From Hirschia baltica ATCC 49814 (GTDB lineage Bacteria; Pseudomonadota; Alphaproteobacteria; Caulobacterales; Hyphomonadaceae): a DNA stretch of 64,000 nt. Shown piece after piece: positions 1 to 8,482 of this stretch (position 1 is the first letter of the stretch; each line of letters begins with the position of its first letter). The stretch spans positions 3,100,001-3,164,000 of the forward strand of contig NC_012982.1 of assembly GCF_000023785.1 (NCBI RefSeq). The letters are read 5' to 3'. The position numbers and the translations under genes were made by a program. The notes under the pieces were generated by a model. It was given only the letters and a program-made list of their open reading frames with translations, searched no databases and was not told the origin of the DNA.

Positions 1-2143
1 CTGTGCTAATCGGGAAACTTTCAATATCCTTGTGGAACACTGCAATTGAGAACAATGCATCTTCTGCAAAATACCATTCAGCAGAAATATCAAAGTTTGT
101 AGCACGTGTTGGGTTCAAGAATGGGTTCTTACCAGAAACCTTATAGTTAAAGCTATCAACGCTTGAGTTTGGTGTAAGGTTACCAAGACCCGGACGTGTC
201 ATAACTTTAGCCGCAGCCGCACGAAGAACAATGTCATCAGTCAAATCATAAGCAATGTTAATTGACGGTAGCACATCTGAATATGGCTCACGTTCAATAA
301 CAACATTACTTCCGCTTACAGTACCTGTGGAAGTTTGCTTAGTTTCAGCATAGCGTACACCAATATCGTAGCGTAGTCCGCGACCACCAAGCTCTACATC
401 TGCTGCAAATTTAACAAATGCACCAAGATCTTCTTCTTCTACTTCATAAATGTCTGAAACGCGCGGAGTCGGCTCAATGTTATATATACCTGTCTCATCA
501 GCCCATGCATCAAGGTTTGGCACCAACCATGTAATTGTTGATCCATCACCAACATCACCACCAAATGTGTAGAGGTCAGTGTTTGCGCTTGTTACATCAA
601 GACCATTTACGCCATCAATGCTACAATCAACCAATCCAGATGCACATGCGCTTGTATCAGCACGAGCGCCGTAACGGTCAAACGAGAACTTTTTGTAAGT
701 CAAACCACCAGACAATGTGTATGAATCAGCAACATCTTTTTCTAAAGAATAAGAAATTGTGTCGAAGCCGTGGTTCACAGCAGCCGGACGGTTACGGAAT
801 TCATTCAAGTAGAATGTGTCAGGGTCAGTTACGTCTTGACCGTTAAATGCGATGACTGGAAACTCGTCATTGCTATAGTCATAGAAGAAATTGTCGTAAG
901 TCGTATTGTCGATCATGAAAGTTGTTTCATACGGCACAGTCAGCTCTGACTTAGATGTACCAATCAACAAATCACCACGTAGAGTGTCTGTGAATTCGTG
1001 CTCCAAACGGGCCGAAACTTGATTAAACTTCGTATTCCAACCTTGAGCGAACAATTCGTTACGTACGAATGCATTGTTCACTGTCATGCTTGTTAGATTG
1101 TTCGTACTTGCATCATAAGTGTAATCCAGTACGTCCATTCCACCTTCATTACCACGGAACAGAACTTCAGCAAAACGCTGCTCACGTGTACCGTCAAGCT
1201 CGGAATATAGACCATCAATAGTCAGCTTAACTGCATCAGTTGGTGCCCATTGGAAACTTCCTGTCAAACCAAGACGCTCACCAGTAATATCTGTTTGCCC
1301 ATAACGCGGGATACGTGGGTGGAAAGCATCAGTTACAGTTGCACATCCAGTGTCATTTGGGTCAGCAACACAATCTACACCGCCAACGGATTGGAAACGA
1401 GCTTTTTGCCAACGAACAGTGTTCTGACCTTCATTCACTGTTTCTGTTTTTGAATACGCTACAGATCCAGAAACACCCCAAACACCATTAGGGTCTTTAT
1501 ATGATAGAAGACCTGAAAGGCGTGGTGTTACAGCTTCTGAAAGCGGACTATATTGACCTTGAACATTTACTGCCCCAGTCAAACCTTCTTCATAATCCAA
1601 TGGGTGACCAGTACTCAAGTCAACGACCGCACCAAGAGACCCTTCATCCAGCTCAGCTGATGCTGTTTTGTATACAACGATCTGGTTAAACAGCTCAGAA
1701 GCAAAAACGTTGAAGTCGAAACCACGGCCTGTGTTAGTTGATGCTCCGCCAGTACCGGCGATAGCTTCCATACCATTCACACGAACACGTGTATATTCTC
1801 CACCTAGACCACGTACAGTAATCTCGCGCCCCTCACCGCTTTCACGTGTGATTGCAACACCGGGGATACGTTGCAATGATTCAGCAAGGTTCTGGTCTGG
1901 AAAATCAGCAATATCTTCCGCCAAAATCGCATCTACTGATCCTGTTGTGTTACGCTTAACATCTAGCGCTTCACTCAATGACTGACGAAATCCAGTCACA
2001 ACAATAGTATCAAGCGTACGTTGCTCAGTCACTTCTGGTGCTGCTGCTTCTGCAGTCTCTTGAGCCCAGGCTGGTCCCATACCTACGCTGAACGCAATCA
2101 TTGATACGCCAGCTAGAATTCCAAATTTACGATTATCGTCCAT
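1..2143 (-). CDS. TonB-dependent receptor, 3' end outside window
   Basis: Outer-membrane TonB-dependent receptor of the Caulobacter/Xanthomonas class, probably importing pectin- or uronate-derived oligosaccharides. The frame is open from an ATG at 2143 to the window edge (714 codons), so the C-terminal part of the barrel is missing. The start has a strong GGGAGGAT Shine-Dalgarno. Residues 1-28 or so form a signal peptide ending at WAQE. A short linker leads to a TonB-box-like TIVVTGFRQS, then a plug with the class motifs DIADFPDQNLAESLQRIPGV and VRGLGGEYTRVRVNGM. Barrel strands with many aromatic and Asp/Asn-rich loops follow. Two LacI-type operator copies sit 27-61 bp upstream, linking it to the pectin/uronate genes downstream on the same strand. 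Substrate is inferred from context only. Confidence 0.93.
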   Translation of the reverse strand, partial: MDDNRKFGILAGVSMIAFSVGMGPAWAQETAEAAAPEVTEQRTLDTIVVTGFRQSLSEALDVKRNTTGSVDAILAEDIADFPDQNLAESLQRIPGVAITRESGEGREITVRGLGGEYTRVRVNGMEAIAGTGGASTNTGRGFDFNVFASELFNQIVVYKTASAELDEGSLGAVVDLSTGHPLDYEEGLTGAVNVQGQYSPLSEAVTPRLSGLLSYKDPNGVWGVSGSVAYSKTETVNEGQNTVRWQKARFQSVGGVDCVADPNDTGCATVTDAFHPRIPRYGQTDITGERLGLTGSFQWAPTDAVKLTIDGLYSELDGTREQRFAEVLFRGNEGGMDVLDYTYDASTNNLTSMTVNNAFVRNELFAQGWNTKFNQVSARLEHEFTDTLRGDLLIGTSKSELTVPYETTFMIDNTTYDNFFYDYSNDEFPVIAFNGQDVTDPDTFYLNEFRNRPAAVNHGFDTISYSLEKDVADSYTLSGGLTYKKFSFDRYGARADTSACASGLVDCSIDGVNGLDVTSANTDLYTFGGDVGDGSTITWLVPNLDAWADETGIYNIEPTPRVSDIYEVEEEDLGAFVKFAADVELGGRGLRYDIGVRYAETKQTSTGTVSGSNVVIEREPYSDVLPSINIAYDLTDDIVLRAAAAKVMTRPGLGNLTPNSSVDSFNYKVSGKNPFLNPTRATNFDISAEWYFAEDALFSIAVFHKDIESFPIST

Positions 2144-2169
2144 TATATCCTCCCACGGAATTTAGTTAT

Positions 2170-2204
2170 GCTACCGGTGTCATTTAAAATGCCACCGGTG
2201 TCAA
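2170..2204. promoter_or_regulatory. Twin ACCGGT operators before the TonB receptor
   Basis: Two copies of the motif ACCGGTGTCA lie at 2173-2182 and 2194-2203, centred 21 bp apart (two helical turns, same face of DNA) and 27-61 bp upstream of the receptor ATG. The same element occurs before uxuB, the DhuI-like gene and between the PL1 lyase and the FAH gene. The CG-centred near-palindrome (ideal TGACACCGGTGTCA) fits a LacI-family repressor; the LacI gene at 12561-13655 is the natural candidate. Confidence 0.7.
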
Positions 2205-2301
2205 GCTTAGTTTTTTACATAAATATATTGAATGCCCGTATATTTTGTCTGGTGTGCTTTTTTATTCACACTCAATTTATGATCTTATAAAACCACAAAT
2301 T

Positions 2302-3330
2302 TCATTTTTCAAAAGTGCCAACATGTAAACCGAAGTTAAAAAACAACTCCGGCCAAGCAGCTTGCGGCTTATCTTTAAGCCCCCGAACACCAAAACCATG
2401 CCCACCTGTAGAAAAGACATGTAATTCTGATTGCACACCATTTTTTAGCAAGGCACTGTACATACGCAGTGAATTTTCAACTGGTACAGCTCTATCATCA
2501 GCAGCGTGCATGATGAATGTCGGAGGAGGTAAATCTTCCAAATTCAATTCTACCGAATATTTCTGCACTTGCTCCAAATTGGGAGATTCGCCAATCAACT
2601 TCTCGCGTGATCCTGTATGCGTAATAGCTTTATCCATTGATATCACTGGATAAATAAGAGCGCCCAGATCTGGCTTTGCTGACAAATCATCAATTGCGTC
2701 TATGCCATCATAAACATCAGCATTGTACCGAGTCAGCAAAGAACCGGCAACATGACCACCTGCCGAGAACCCCATAACCGCAATACGTGCAGGATCAATG
2801 TCATCTACAAGTGCACGAGAACGTATCAATCGAACAGCACGTTGTGCATCTTGCAATGGTGTATCTGGCCCATCACCCCAACCTTGATGCGGCAAACGAT
2901 AAGTCATCACATAAACAGTAACACCTAATTTATTGAAGAGACGAGCGCCCTCATATCCTTCTTTCTCAACCACAACATGATTATATCCCCCTCCCGGTAT
3001 TATGAGCAGAACACTACCATTGGGGTTTTCAGCCTGAAACAACTTGATCGTTGGATCAGTCACTTCAAGAGCGGCACGATCGGGTAAATTATATTGATTT
3101 TCTCTTTCAACATAATGCTGAGAAAGCGCATCCGTTGCCTCATTTGAACCCGGCGCACCTTCAGGCCATAATGATATTTCCAAATCGGGTTGGCGGTCCA
3201 CTTCAACCAGCAATTCTTCAGGAAACGCGCTGCGAGAAACTTGGTTCTCTCTATTCTGAAGAGATACACATCCCGTCTGAATAGTTGCTAATATTAAAAT
3301 ACCAATTAGTCCCAAGTTTCTCAAAGACAT
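2302..3330 (-). CDS. Secreted alpha/beta-hydrolase, acetyl-esterase-like
   Basis: A 342-aa serine hydrolase of the acetyl-esterase / BD-FAE type found in plant-polysaccharide loci. It has an N-terminal signal sequence with a cysteine at residue 21 (TGC), so it may be a lipoprotein, although the lipobox is imperfect. The core shows the oxyanion GGGYNH (HGGG-like), the nucleophile elbow GFSAGG, an acid in HAADDRAVP and the histidine in GGHGFG, so the triad is complete. It is last in the operon led by the uxuB-like gene, 8 nt after the cupin gene. The probable job is removing acetyl or similar esters from pectic or xylan oligosaccharides before cleavage; exact substrate is not visible. Confidence 0.85.
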   Translation of the reverse strand: MSLRNLGLIGILILATIQTGCVSLQNRENQVSRSAFPEELLVEVDRQPDLEISLWPEGAPGSNEATDALSQHYVERENQYNLPDRAALEVTDPTIKLFQAENPNGSVLLIIPGGGYNHVVVEKEGYEGARLFNKLGVTVYVMTYRLPHQGWGDGPDTPLQDAQRAVRLIRSRALVDDIDPARIAVMGFSAGGHVAGSLLTRYNADVYDGIDAIDDLSAKPDLGALIYPVISMDKAITHTGSREKLIGESPNLEQVQKYSVELNLEDLPPPTFIMHAADDRAVPVENSLRMYSALLKNGVQSELHVFSTGGHGFGVRGLKDKPQAAWPELFFNFGLHVGTFEK

Positions 3331-3338
3331 GTATTCCT

Positions 3339-3788
3339 CTATTCTTTGCGCGCTGCGAGCGGATATGAAATAATCAACATAAGCGGCTCATCCCCAACCT
3401 GACGAATGCCGACATTTGCACCGGTATAGAGATATGCAGCCATACCTTCGGACAAAGCAGCTTCTTCTCCGTCACTTATGACAACACCATTGCCAGACAC
3501 GACGTAATAAACTTCATCATGACTGATAATATGCTCGCCTATTTGAGCCCCAACATGAAGGCTACGCTTACGAAATTCCATATTTCTTTTAGGCGCAACA
3601 TCACTAATACGGTAAGCCGTACTCATGCCGATCGCACCATGAGGCGGGGGCTGGTCTATAACGACATCATTCTCATCTACGATAACCATCGCCGGCAAAG
3701 TCTCGTTAGCCGCAACAGTCACAGTCGTGCAGCTTTGGCTTAACAAAGCTACACTGATTATACCGGCAGTGTGTAACAAACACTTCAT
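3339..3788 (-). CDS. Exported cupin-domain protein
   Basis: 149-aa single-domain cupin with a signal sequence. The ATG at 3788 is chosen because it follows a GGAAA Shine-Dalgarno and starts the hydrophobic leader ending LLSQSC (possible lipoprotein); a longer frame would run into dctM. The first cupin motif is recognisable (GEHIISHDEVYYVVSG, two His and a Glu), but the second motif lacks the usual histidine, so metal binding is doubtful. It lies between dctM and the esterase with 8-10 nt gaps, so it is co-transcribed with the uronate uptake genes. Cupins in pectin loci are often KdgF-like, which help linearise unsaturated uronates, but this one appears exported. No function is assigned. Confidence 0.75.
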   Translation of the reverse strand: MKCLLHTAGIISVALLSQSCTTVTVAANETLPAMVIVDENDVVIDQPPPHGAIGMSTAYRISDVAPKRNMEFRKRSLHVGAQIGEHIISHDEVYYVVSGNGVVISDGEEAALSEGMAAYLYTGANVGIRQVGDEPLMLIISYPLAARKE

Positions 3789-3798
3789 ACCAGTTTCC

Positions 3799-5079
3799 TT
3801 ACTTAAACGCATTTGGAAGCGCCAAAGAAACGGCTGGAACAAAAGTGATAACCATCAGCGCAAATAACAATGCACCATAGAATGGCCAGATCGTTTTCAC
3901 AGCTCGCTCAACAGGAATTTTACCGACAGCAGCTCCTACAAACAAAACCGAACCAACTGGCGGCGTGACAAGCCCAATTCCAAGGTTCAACATCATAATG
4001 ATGCCGAAATGCACTGGATCAACGCCAATTTTTTGAACCACAGGAAGCAAGATTGGCGTCATGATCACAATCAATGGCGACATATCCATGAATGTTCCAA
4101 GCAACAATAAAATGACGTTGATGAGCAATAAGATGATAATCGGATTATCAACCGCTGTCGTAATCAGATTTGCCAATTGTGTTGGCACTTCCAAAATAGC
4201 AAGCGCATAACTAAAAGCAGTCGCCGCACCAATAATCATCAAGACCATCGCCGTAATCTTCACGGACTGGGTTGCAGCCTTAATAAACAAATCCCAACCA
4301 AGAGATCGATAAACAAACGTTCCAATTATAATGGTGTATATTACAGCGATAGCAGAAGATTCCGTTGCAGTGAAAATCCCGCTAAGAATTCCGCCCATTA
4401 TAATTATCGCAGCCATTAGACCAGGAATTGCGATGACTGCAGCCATCAGAAAAGCGCGCATTCCCGGGAAGCTACCTTTTTCATAACCTCTTTTAACTGC
4501 CACCCTCCACGCAACAAACATAAGTAATGCAGCAGTCAAAATACCCGGCACAATACCCGCTAAGAACATGTCACCAATCGAAACGCCAATACCGCTAGCA
4601 GCCGAATAGATAATCATGTTGTGAGAAGGCGGAATAAGAAGACCAACAATAGCTGATGTGACTGTTACATTCACAGCGTAATCGCTGTCATAGCCCTTCT
4701 TTTCCATCAAAGGAACAAGCGTTGAGCCCATAGCCGAAGCGCTTGCAATCGCAGACCCAGAGACTGCTCCAAACATTGCAGATGCCCCAACTGTCACCTG
4801 CCCTAACCCGCCTCGGGAACGCCCCAAAGCAGCCTCAGCTACCTTAACTAATCGCTCAGCAATCCCTGAGCGATACATAAGATCGCCCGCAAATATGAAG
4901 AATGGAATTGCCATCAGTGTAAACACACTTACACCCGCAGCCATGCGTTGAAAAACAACAAGCATAGGAATGTCGAGCACAAAAAACGCTGCCATTGATG
5001 CAGCAAGCAATGAAAACGCTACAGGGACCCCAATAGCAAGAAAAAAGACCAGAGCCCCAACAAGTACAATCAGTTCCAT
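3799..5079 (-). CDS. dctM: TRAP transporter large membrane subunit DctM
   Basis: 426-aa polytopic protein with about 11-12 hydrophobic segments, the length and profile of the DctM subunit of TRAP transporters. It forms the sodium-driven channel for a solute delivered by DctP. Family landmarks include SGSAIASASAMGSTLVP, IPPSHNMIIYS and TPPVGSVLFVGAAVGKI. The start overlaps the end of dctQ by 10 nt and the stop is 10 nt before the cupin, so translation is coupled. From the operon context the likely substrate is a hexuronate such as galacturonate or glucuronate, or an unsaturated uronate. Confidence 0.95.
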   Translation of the reverse strand: MELIVLVGALVFFLAIGVPVAFSLLAASMAAFFVLDIPMLVVFQRMAAGVSVFTLMAIPFFIFAGDLMYRSGIAERLVKVAEAALGRSRGGLGQVTVGASAMFGAVSGSAIASASAMGSTLVPLMEKKGYDSDYAVNVTVTSAIVGLLIPPSHNMIIYSAASGIGVSIGDMFLAGIVPGILTAALLMFVAWRVAVKRGYEKGSFPGMRAFLMAAVIAIPGLMAAIIIMGGILSGIFTATESSAIAVIYTIIIGTFVYRSLGWDLFIKAATQSVKITAMVLMIIGAATAFSYALAILEVPTQLANLITTAVDNPIIILLLINVILLLLGTFMDMSPLIVIMTPILLPVVQKIGVDPVHFGIIMMLNLGIGLVTPPVGSVLFVGAAVGKIPVERAVKTIWPFYGALLFALMVITFVPAVSLALPNAFK

Positions 5080-5579
5080 CTTGGATCCTCTTCATTCTCG
5101 ACATCATCGCCGTGTAATTCTTCAAATATTCGTTCAAGAGAGAACAGCGCGATCAAAAAACCCGCAATTGGGAGACCTAAATAGGCAAGACCGCGTGATA
5201 GCCCCAAAGAAGGGATGACATGCGACCATGTTTTTAGAACAAGCTCCCCGCCCCAAATGCACATTGCAATTCCACAAAAACCTACAACAATTTCATTGAT
5301 TAGTTTCATGCCATGCTTGAGTTTTGGCGGCACAGCTTCTTCAAGCGCGACGATACGGATATGAAACCCCTCACGCACACCGGCCGCAGCGGCAAAACAA
5401 ACATACCAGATCATAAGCACTAGAGAGGCTTGTTCAGACCATGACGGGCTTGCATTCAATACAAACCGGCCAAACACCTGCCACCCAACAATTGCCGTCA
5501 TTAATATCAGTCCGGCACCGGCTAGATTCACAAGCAAATCAGCCATTCTGTGTGTAAATTTCGATAAAAGCTCAATCAT
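5070..5579 (-). CDS. dctQ: TRAP transporter small membrane subunit DctQ
   Basis: 169-aa inner-membrane protein with four predicted transmembrane helices, matching the DctQ family. Conserved features are the WQVFGRFVLNASPSWSEQ stretch after the first helix and the RG.AYLG segment near the last. It overlaps dctP by 8 nt and dctM by 10 nt. It forms the membrane complex with DctM. Confidence 0.94.
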   Translation of the reverse strand: MIELLSKFTHRMADLLVNLAGAGLILMTAIVGWQVFGRFVLNASPSWSEQASLVLMIWYVCFAAAAGVREGFHIRIVALEEAVPPKLKHGMKLINEIVVGFCGIAMCIWGGELVLKTWSHVIPSLGLSRGLAYLGLPIAGFLIALFSLERIFEELHGDDVENEEDPRWN

Positions 5580-6585
5580 AAGAATTGCCCAATTCTATCG
5601 CAGCATGCATCAGCTCTTTTTGCTGATCTGTTTTGACAAACTTGTCCCAAACAGGTCTCATCAGAGCGCTAAATTGCGTGATATCGTCAACTTCATTGGC
5701 TTGAACACCTGCCGCCAACACACGTTCTTTCGCCTCAATCACACGCACATCCCAAAGCTTACGCATAAAACCAACGCTTTCCTTGGCTGCTTTTTTAACG
5801 TGAGCTTGGTTTTCTGAGGACAATTTGTTCCAACGGCTTGCAGACATAACAAGGATTTCCGGCGTCATCACATGTCGCGTCAAAGAGTAAAACGGAGCCG
5901 CTTCAAAGTGGCGACCATTCTCGTAAGACGGCCAATTGTTCTCGGCACCATCTATCACACCCTGAATGAGAGATTGATAAACTTCACCAAGCGCCATCGG
6001 AGTCGCGTCGGCACCCAACGCTTTGATCATAGAGACATAAAGGTCAGAGTTTTGAACCCGTATCTTCATCCCCTTCATATCTTCAGGGGTTCGAATTGGC
6101 TTTCGTGTATTATAGAAACACCGCTCACCAGAATCGTAAAAACACAATCCAATCAAACCATGAGGCTCCAATGAAGCCAAAATAGCATCACCAATTTCAC
6201 CATCAAGCGTGTCACGCATGTGCTGTGTTGTCTTAAACAGAAATGGTAGTGACGCGATACCAGTAAGCGGCTCGATTGCATTGAGCGGTGCAAGGTTCAC
6301 ACGGTTAAAATCAATACCGCCAAAAGATGTTATCTCCAGCGTATCTCGCTCTGAACCAAGCTGCCCCCCAGCGAAACTTTTAACTTTCATTTCGCCTTTT
6401 GTATATTCATTCAGCAGTCGAGCCATTTCTTCAACAGCACGCACAGTTGGATAGTCAGCTGGATGCGCATCAGCGGAAATGAGGGTCTTGCGTTCAAATG
6501 AACACCCAGACAATGCGGCCATGCCCCCCAGACCGACGAGCATATTTCGTCGATCTATCGAGAGACCAGTTTTCTCTTTAGTCAT
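5572..6585 (-). CDS. dctP: TRAP solute-binding protein DctP, uronate type
   Basis: 337-aa periplasmic binding protein. The leader carries a twin-arginine-like DRRNMLVG and a lipobox LSGC, so it is probably a lipid-anchored, possibly Tat-exported binding protein. The family core GMKIRVQNS (with the carboxylate-binding Arg) and QGVIDGAENNWPSY are present; these features are typical of DctP proteins binding uronates, sialate and other sugar acids. The gene overlaps the uxuB-like gene by 8 nt, which places uptake directly with uronate reduction. The ligand is inferred. Confidence 0.93.
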   Translation of the reverse strand: MTKEKTGLSIDRRNMLVGLGGMAALSGCSFERKTLISADAHPADYPTVRAVEEMARLLNEYTKGEMKVKSFAGGQLGSERDTLEITSFGGIDFNRVNLAPLNAIEPLTGIASLPFLFKTTQHMRDTLDGEIGDAILASLEPHGLIGLCFYDSGERCFYNTRKPIRTPEDMKGMKIRVQNSDLYVSMIKALGADATPMALGEVYQSLIQGVIDGAENNWPSYENGRHFEAAPFYSLTRHVMTPEILVMSASRWNKLSSENQAHVKKAAKESVGFMRKLWDVRVIEAKERVLAAGVQANEVDDITQFSALMRPVWDKFVKTDQQKELMHAAIELGNSYD

Positions 6586-8044
6586 TTAACTCCACCCTGG
6601 TTAGGATATTTTTCTTAAAGCCTGCAAGCGACGCATAGCTATTATTTATATTTTCCAGAAAGATTGTGTTTTCTCTCAAAGACGCGGGGAAGACGCCCGA
6701 CTCCCGAATGAATTTTTCGGCGTAATTTTTACCATCAGATGCAAGCGCTAATGCACGTAATTCTTTGTCTTTAGGATCAACCAATTGAGTACCCGAGATC
6801 GCTTGACGTCGTACAAATTCCATCCAAGCACAAATACCCATACACAATTTGGATATGGACCGCCCTGCCCCAATGTTATCTTGAACAGTCTGAAACAACC
6901 GGAAGGGTAATTTTTGCGAACCATCCCACGCTATTTGAGATAGCAAATGTTCAATCTCTGGGTTTTGAAATCTAGAAATCAGTGAATTGATATACGCCTC
7001 GATATCCATACCTTCAGGAACGTTCACTGACGGAGCGATTTCATCTCTCATCAAGCTTGCAATGAATGTCATCACGTCTGGATCGGACATGCCCTTATAA
7101 ACAGTCTCATGCCCGCACAGTAATCCAATATAAGCCAGCGATGAATGCGCGCCGTTCAACAAACGCAGTTTTGCACTCTCATGTGCAGCAACGTCCGATG
7201 TGAAAGTCACGCCTACTTTGGCTAGGTCAGGAAAATCTTCTGAAACGTTGCGCTCAATAATCCAAGATGTAAAAGCTTCTCTTTGAATTGGCCATTCATC
7301 ATTTAGACCAATAGCGTCCTGCACGCGGCCAAGCAAACTTTCGTCCGTAGCTGGCGTAATAGAGTCGACCATTGTATTTGGAAAAAAGCAATTGGATTCA
7401 ATCCAGCTCACAAGGTCAGGATTTGTATGTTGAACATAACCCAAAACAGCCGCGCGAAGCTTTTCACCATTACCTGAAAGATTGTCACAACTGACTATAT
7501 TCAATCCGTTGAGACCCCGCTCCATTCTGATGCTCAAACATAGCGCCAGCCAACCAATAGCTGAAACAGGGCTACTTGGCGTGGCAAGGTCGCGCTTAAT
7601 ATCAGGATTCTCAACATCAAGCTGCCCATCGGCTGTAACGCAATATCCCTTCTCTGTTATCGTCAATGTGACGACCAAAGTTTCGGGCGCAGTTAGACGC
7701 TCTATAAATTCAGGATCTTTTGCTAGCACCACACTTTTGAGTGTACCAATAATGCGATACTCAATCACATCATCCAGAACAACCAATGTATAAAGCCCAT
7801 CTTGAGGCTCCAACGCATCCTTAACTTTGGCACTGCGCAAAGATGCACTACACACACCCCAATTAGGATCTATTGCATTTAATCTGTCGAAATAATCTAA
7901 TTGATGTGCGCGGTGAAAAGCGCCAGCACCAAAATGCACAACGCGAACAGGCAAACTATCTCGATCATAATCATAACATCTCACACCCGAAGAAAGTTTA
8001 GAGATGTTTTCAGGGTTCAGACGTGCTGCGTTAGAGGGACTCAT
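6578..8044 (-). CDS. uxuB: Fructuronate reductase / mannitol dehydrogenase family
   Basis: About 488-aa polyol/uronate dehydrogenase of the UxuB/mannitol dehydrogenase family (NADH-dependent fructuronate to mannonate). The N-terminal Rossmann motif VHFGAGAFHRAHQ, the SCDNLSGNGE motif, the PNTMVDSITP segment and the KLRLLNGAHSSLAYIG active-site stretch with its Lys are all present. Upstream ATG 8062 is possible, but 8044 lies 4 nt after the stop of a small upstream frame and is my preferred start; neither has an ideal Shine-Dalgarno. First gene of the uxuB-dctPQM-cupin-esterase operon. Tagaturonate reductase or mannitol dehydrogenase activity cannot be excluded from sequence alone; the TRAP/pectin context favours a uronate. 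Confidence 0.88.
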   Translation of the reverse strand: MSPSNAARLNPENISKLSSGVRCYDYDRDSLPVRVVHFGAGAFHRAHQLDYFDRLNAIDPNWGVCSASLRSAKVKDALEPQDGLYTLVVLDDVIEYRIIGTLKSVVLAKDPEFIERLTAPETLVVTLTITEKGYCVTADGQLDVENPDIKRDLATPSSPVSAIGWLALCLSIRMERGLNGLNIVSCDNLSGNGEKLRAAVLGYVQHTNPDLVSWIESNCFFPNTMVDSITPATDESLLGRVQDAIGLNDEWPIQREAFTSWIIERNVSEDFPDLAKVGVTFTSDVAAHESAKLRLLNGAHSSLAYIGLLCGHETVYKGMSDPDVMTFIASLMRDEIAPSVNVPEGMDIEAYINSLISRFQNPEIEHLLSQIAWDGSQKLPFRLFQTVQDNIGAGRSISKLCMGICAWMEFVRRQAISGTQLVDPKDKELRALALASDGKNYAEKFIRESGVFPASLRENTIFLENINNSYASLAGFKKNILTRVELND

Positions 8045-8048
8045 GACA

Positions 8049-8309
8049 TTATTGTTCCACATATTGAAATCTATTTGATATTTTGGTACACATCATAGCA
8101 CTAACACATTTTTCAGCCACTAACTCAACAATATGCGCGCGAAAAACACGCGCTAAACGATCAAGGTTACCCCCCTCACTCTGGGCGATGTTCGAAAATA
8201 CCCCAACCACATTTTCCAGAAGCGCTAACCGTGCACTTCTTACTGGATTTGGATAATTCGCCCCACTCAAACCGCTTTCCTTCATTCTCATTCGTTCGTT
8301 AAAGCCCAA
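8049..8309 (-). CDS. Possible small leader ORF before uxuB
   Basis: An 86-codon frame opening with TTG (internal ATGs at codons 7 and 9) and stopping 4 nt before the preferred uxuB ATG, downstream of the operator at 8337-8349. I recognise no domain. Composition is not clearly coding, and no convincing Shine-Dalgarno precedes its start. It could be a leader peptide, a decayed gene fragment or chance. Listed because it fills most of the 5' leader of the operon. Confidence 0.2.
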   Translation of the reverse strand: MGFNERMRMKESGLSGANYPNPVRSARLALLENVVGVFSNIAQSEGGNLDRLARVFRAHIVELVAEKCVSAMMCTKISNRFQYVEQ

Positions 8310-8336
8310 AATACGCTTGACAACAAAGCCCGATGG

Positions 8337-8349
8337 TAACCGGTGTCAT
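8337..8349 (-). promoter_or_regulatory. ACCGGT operator upstream of the uxuB operon
   Basis: TAACCGGTGTCAT (reverse complement ATGACACCGGTTA) about 290 bp upstream of the uxuB start. It matches the copies before the TonB receptor, the DhuI-like gene and the PL1 lyase, which share the ACCGGTGTCA half. The distance implies a long leader or a translated small ORF. Confidence 0.65.
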
Positions 8350-8384
8350 AAAATGCGCAATAGCTTTATACGAAAGAATATCGC

Positions 8385-8401
8385 TTTATCATACTGATAA
8401 A
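8385..8401. promoter_or_regulatory. TTTATCA-TAC-TGATAAA palindrome
   Basis: A 17-bp interrupted perfect palindrome (7-bp arms, 3-bp centre) about 40 bp upstream of the ACCGGT operator of the uxuB operon. It could be a second regulator site (for example a GntR-type uronate sensor) or chance in AT-rich DNA. No regulator of that kind is in the window. Confidence 0.3.
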
Positions 8402-8426
8402 TTAGATATTAAAAAACCAGACGACG

Positions 8427-8462
8427 ATCTGACGTTAAAACCACATGATTTCAACGTCAGAT
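8427..8462 (-). terminator. Hairpin after the lipoprotein gene
   Basis: Perfect 10-bp inverted repeat (ATCTGACGTT / AACGTCAGAT, 16-nt loop) 20 nt beyond the stop of the 8483-9061 gene. On the - strand a run of six T follows about 10 nt after the stem. It probably ends the carboxylesterase-lipoprotein transcript, though the T-run is displaced. Confidence 0.5.
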
Positions 8463-8482
8463 TCTGCCGACCCAAAAACTAC

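Noticed and set aside
535-846. Open frame opposite the TonB receptor
   Set aside because: Antisense shadow of a well-supported receptor gene; low-complexity His/Gln-rich product without a ribosome site.
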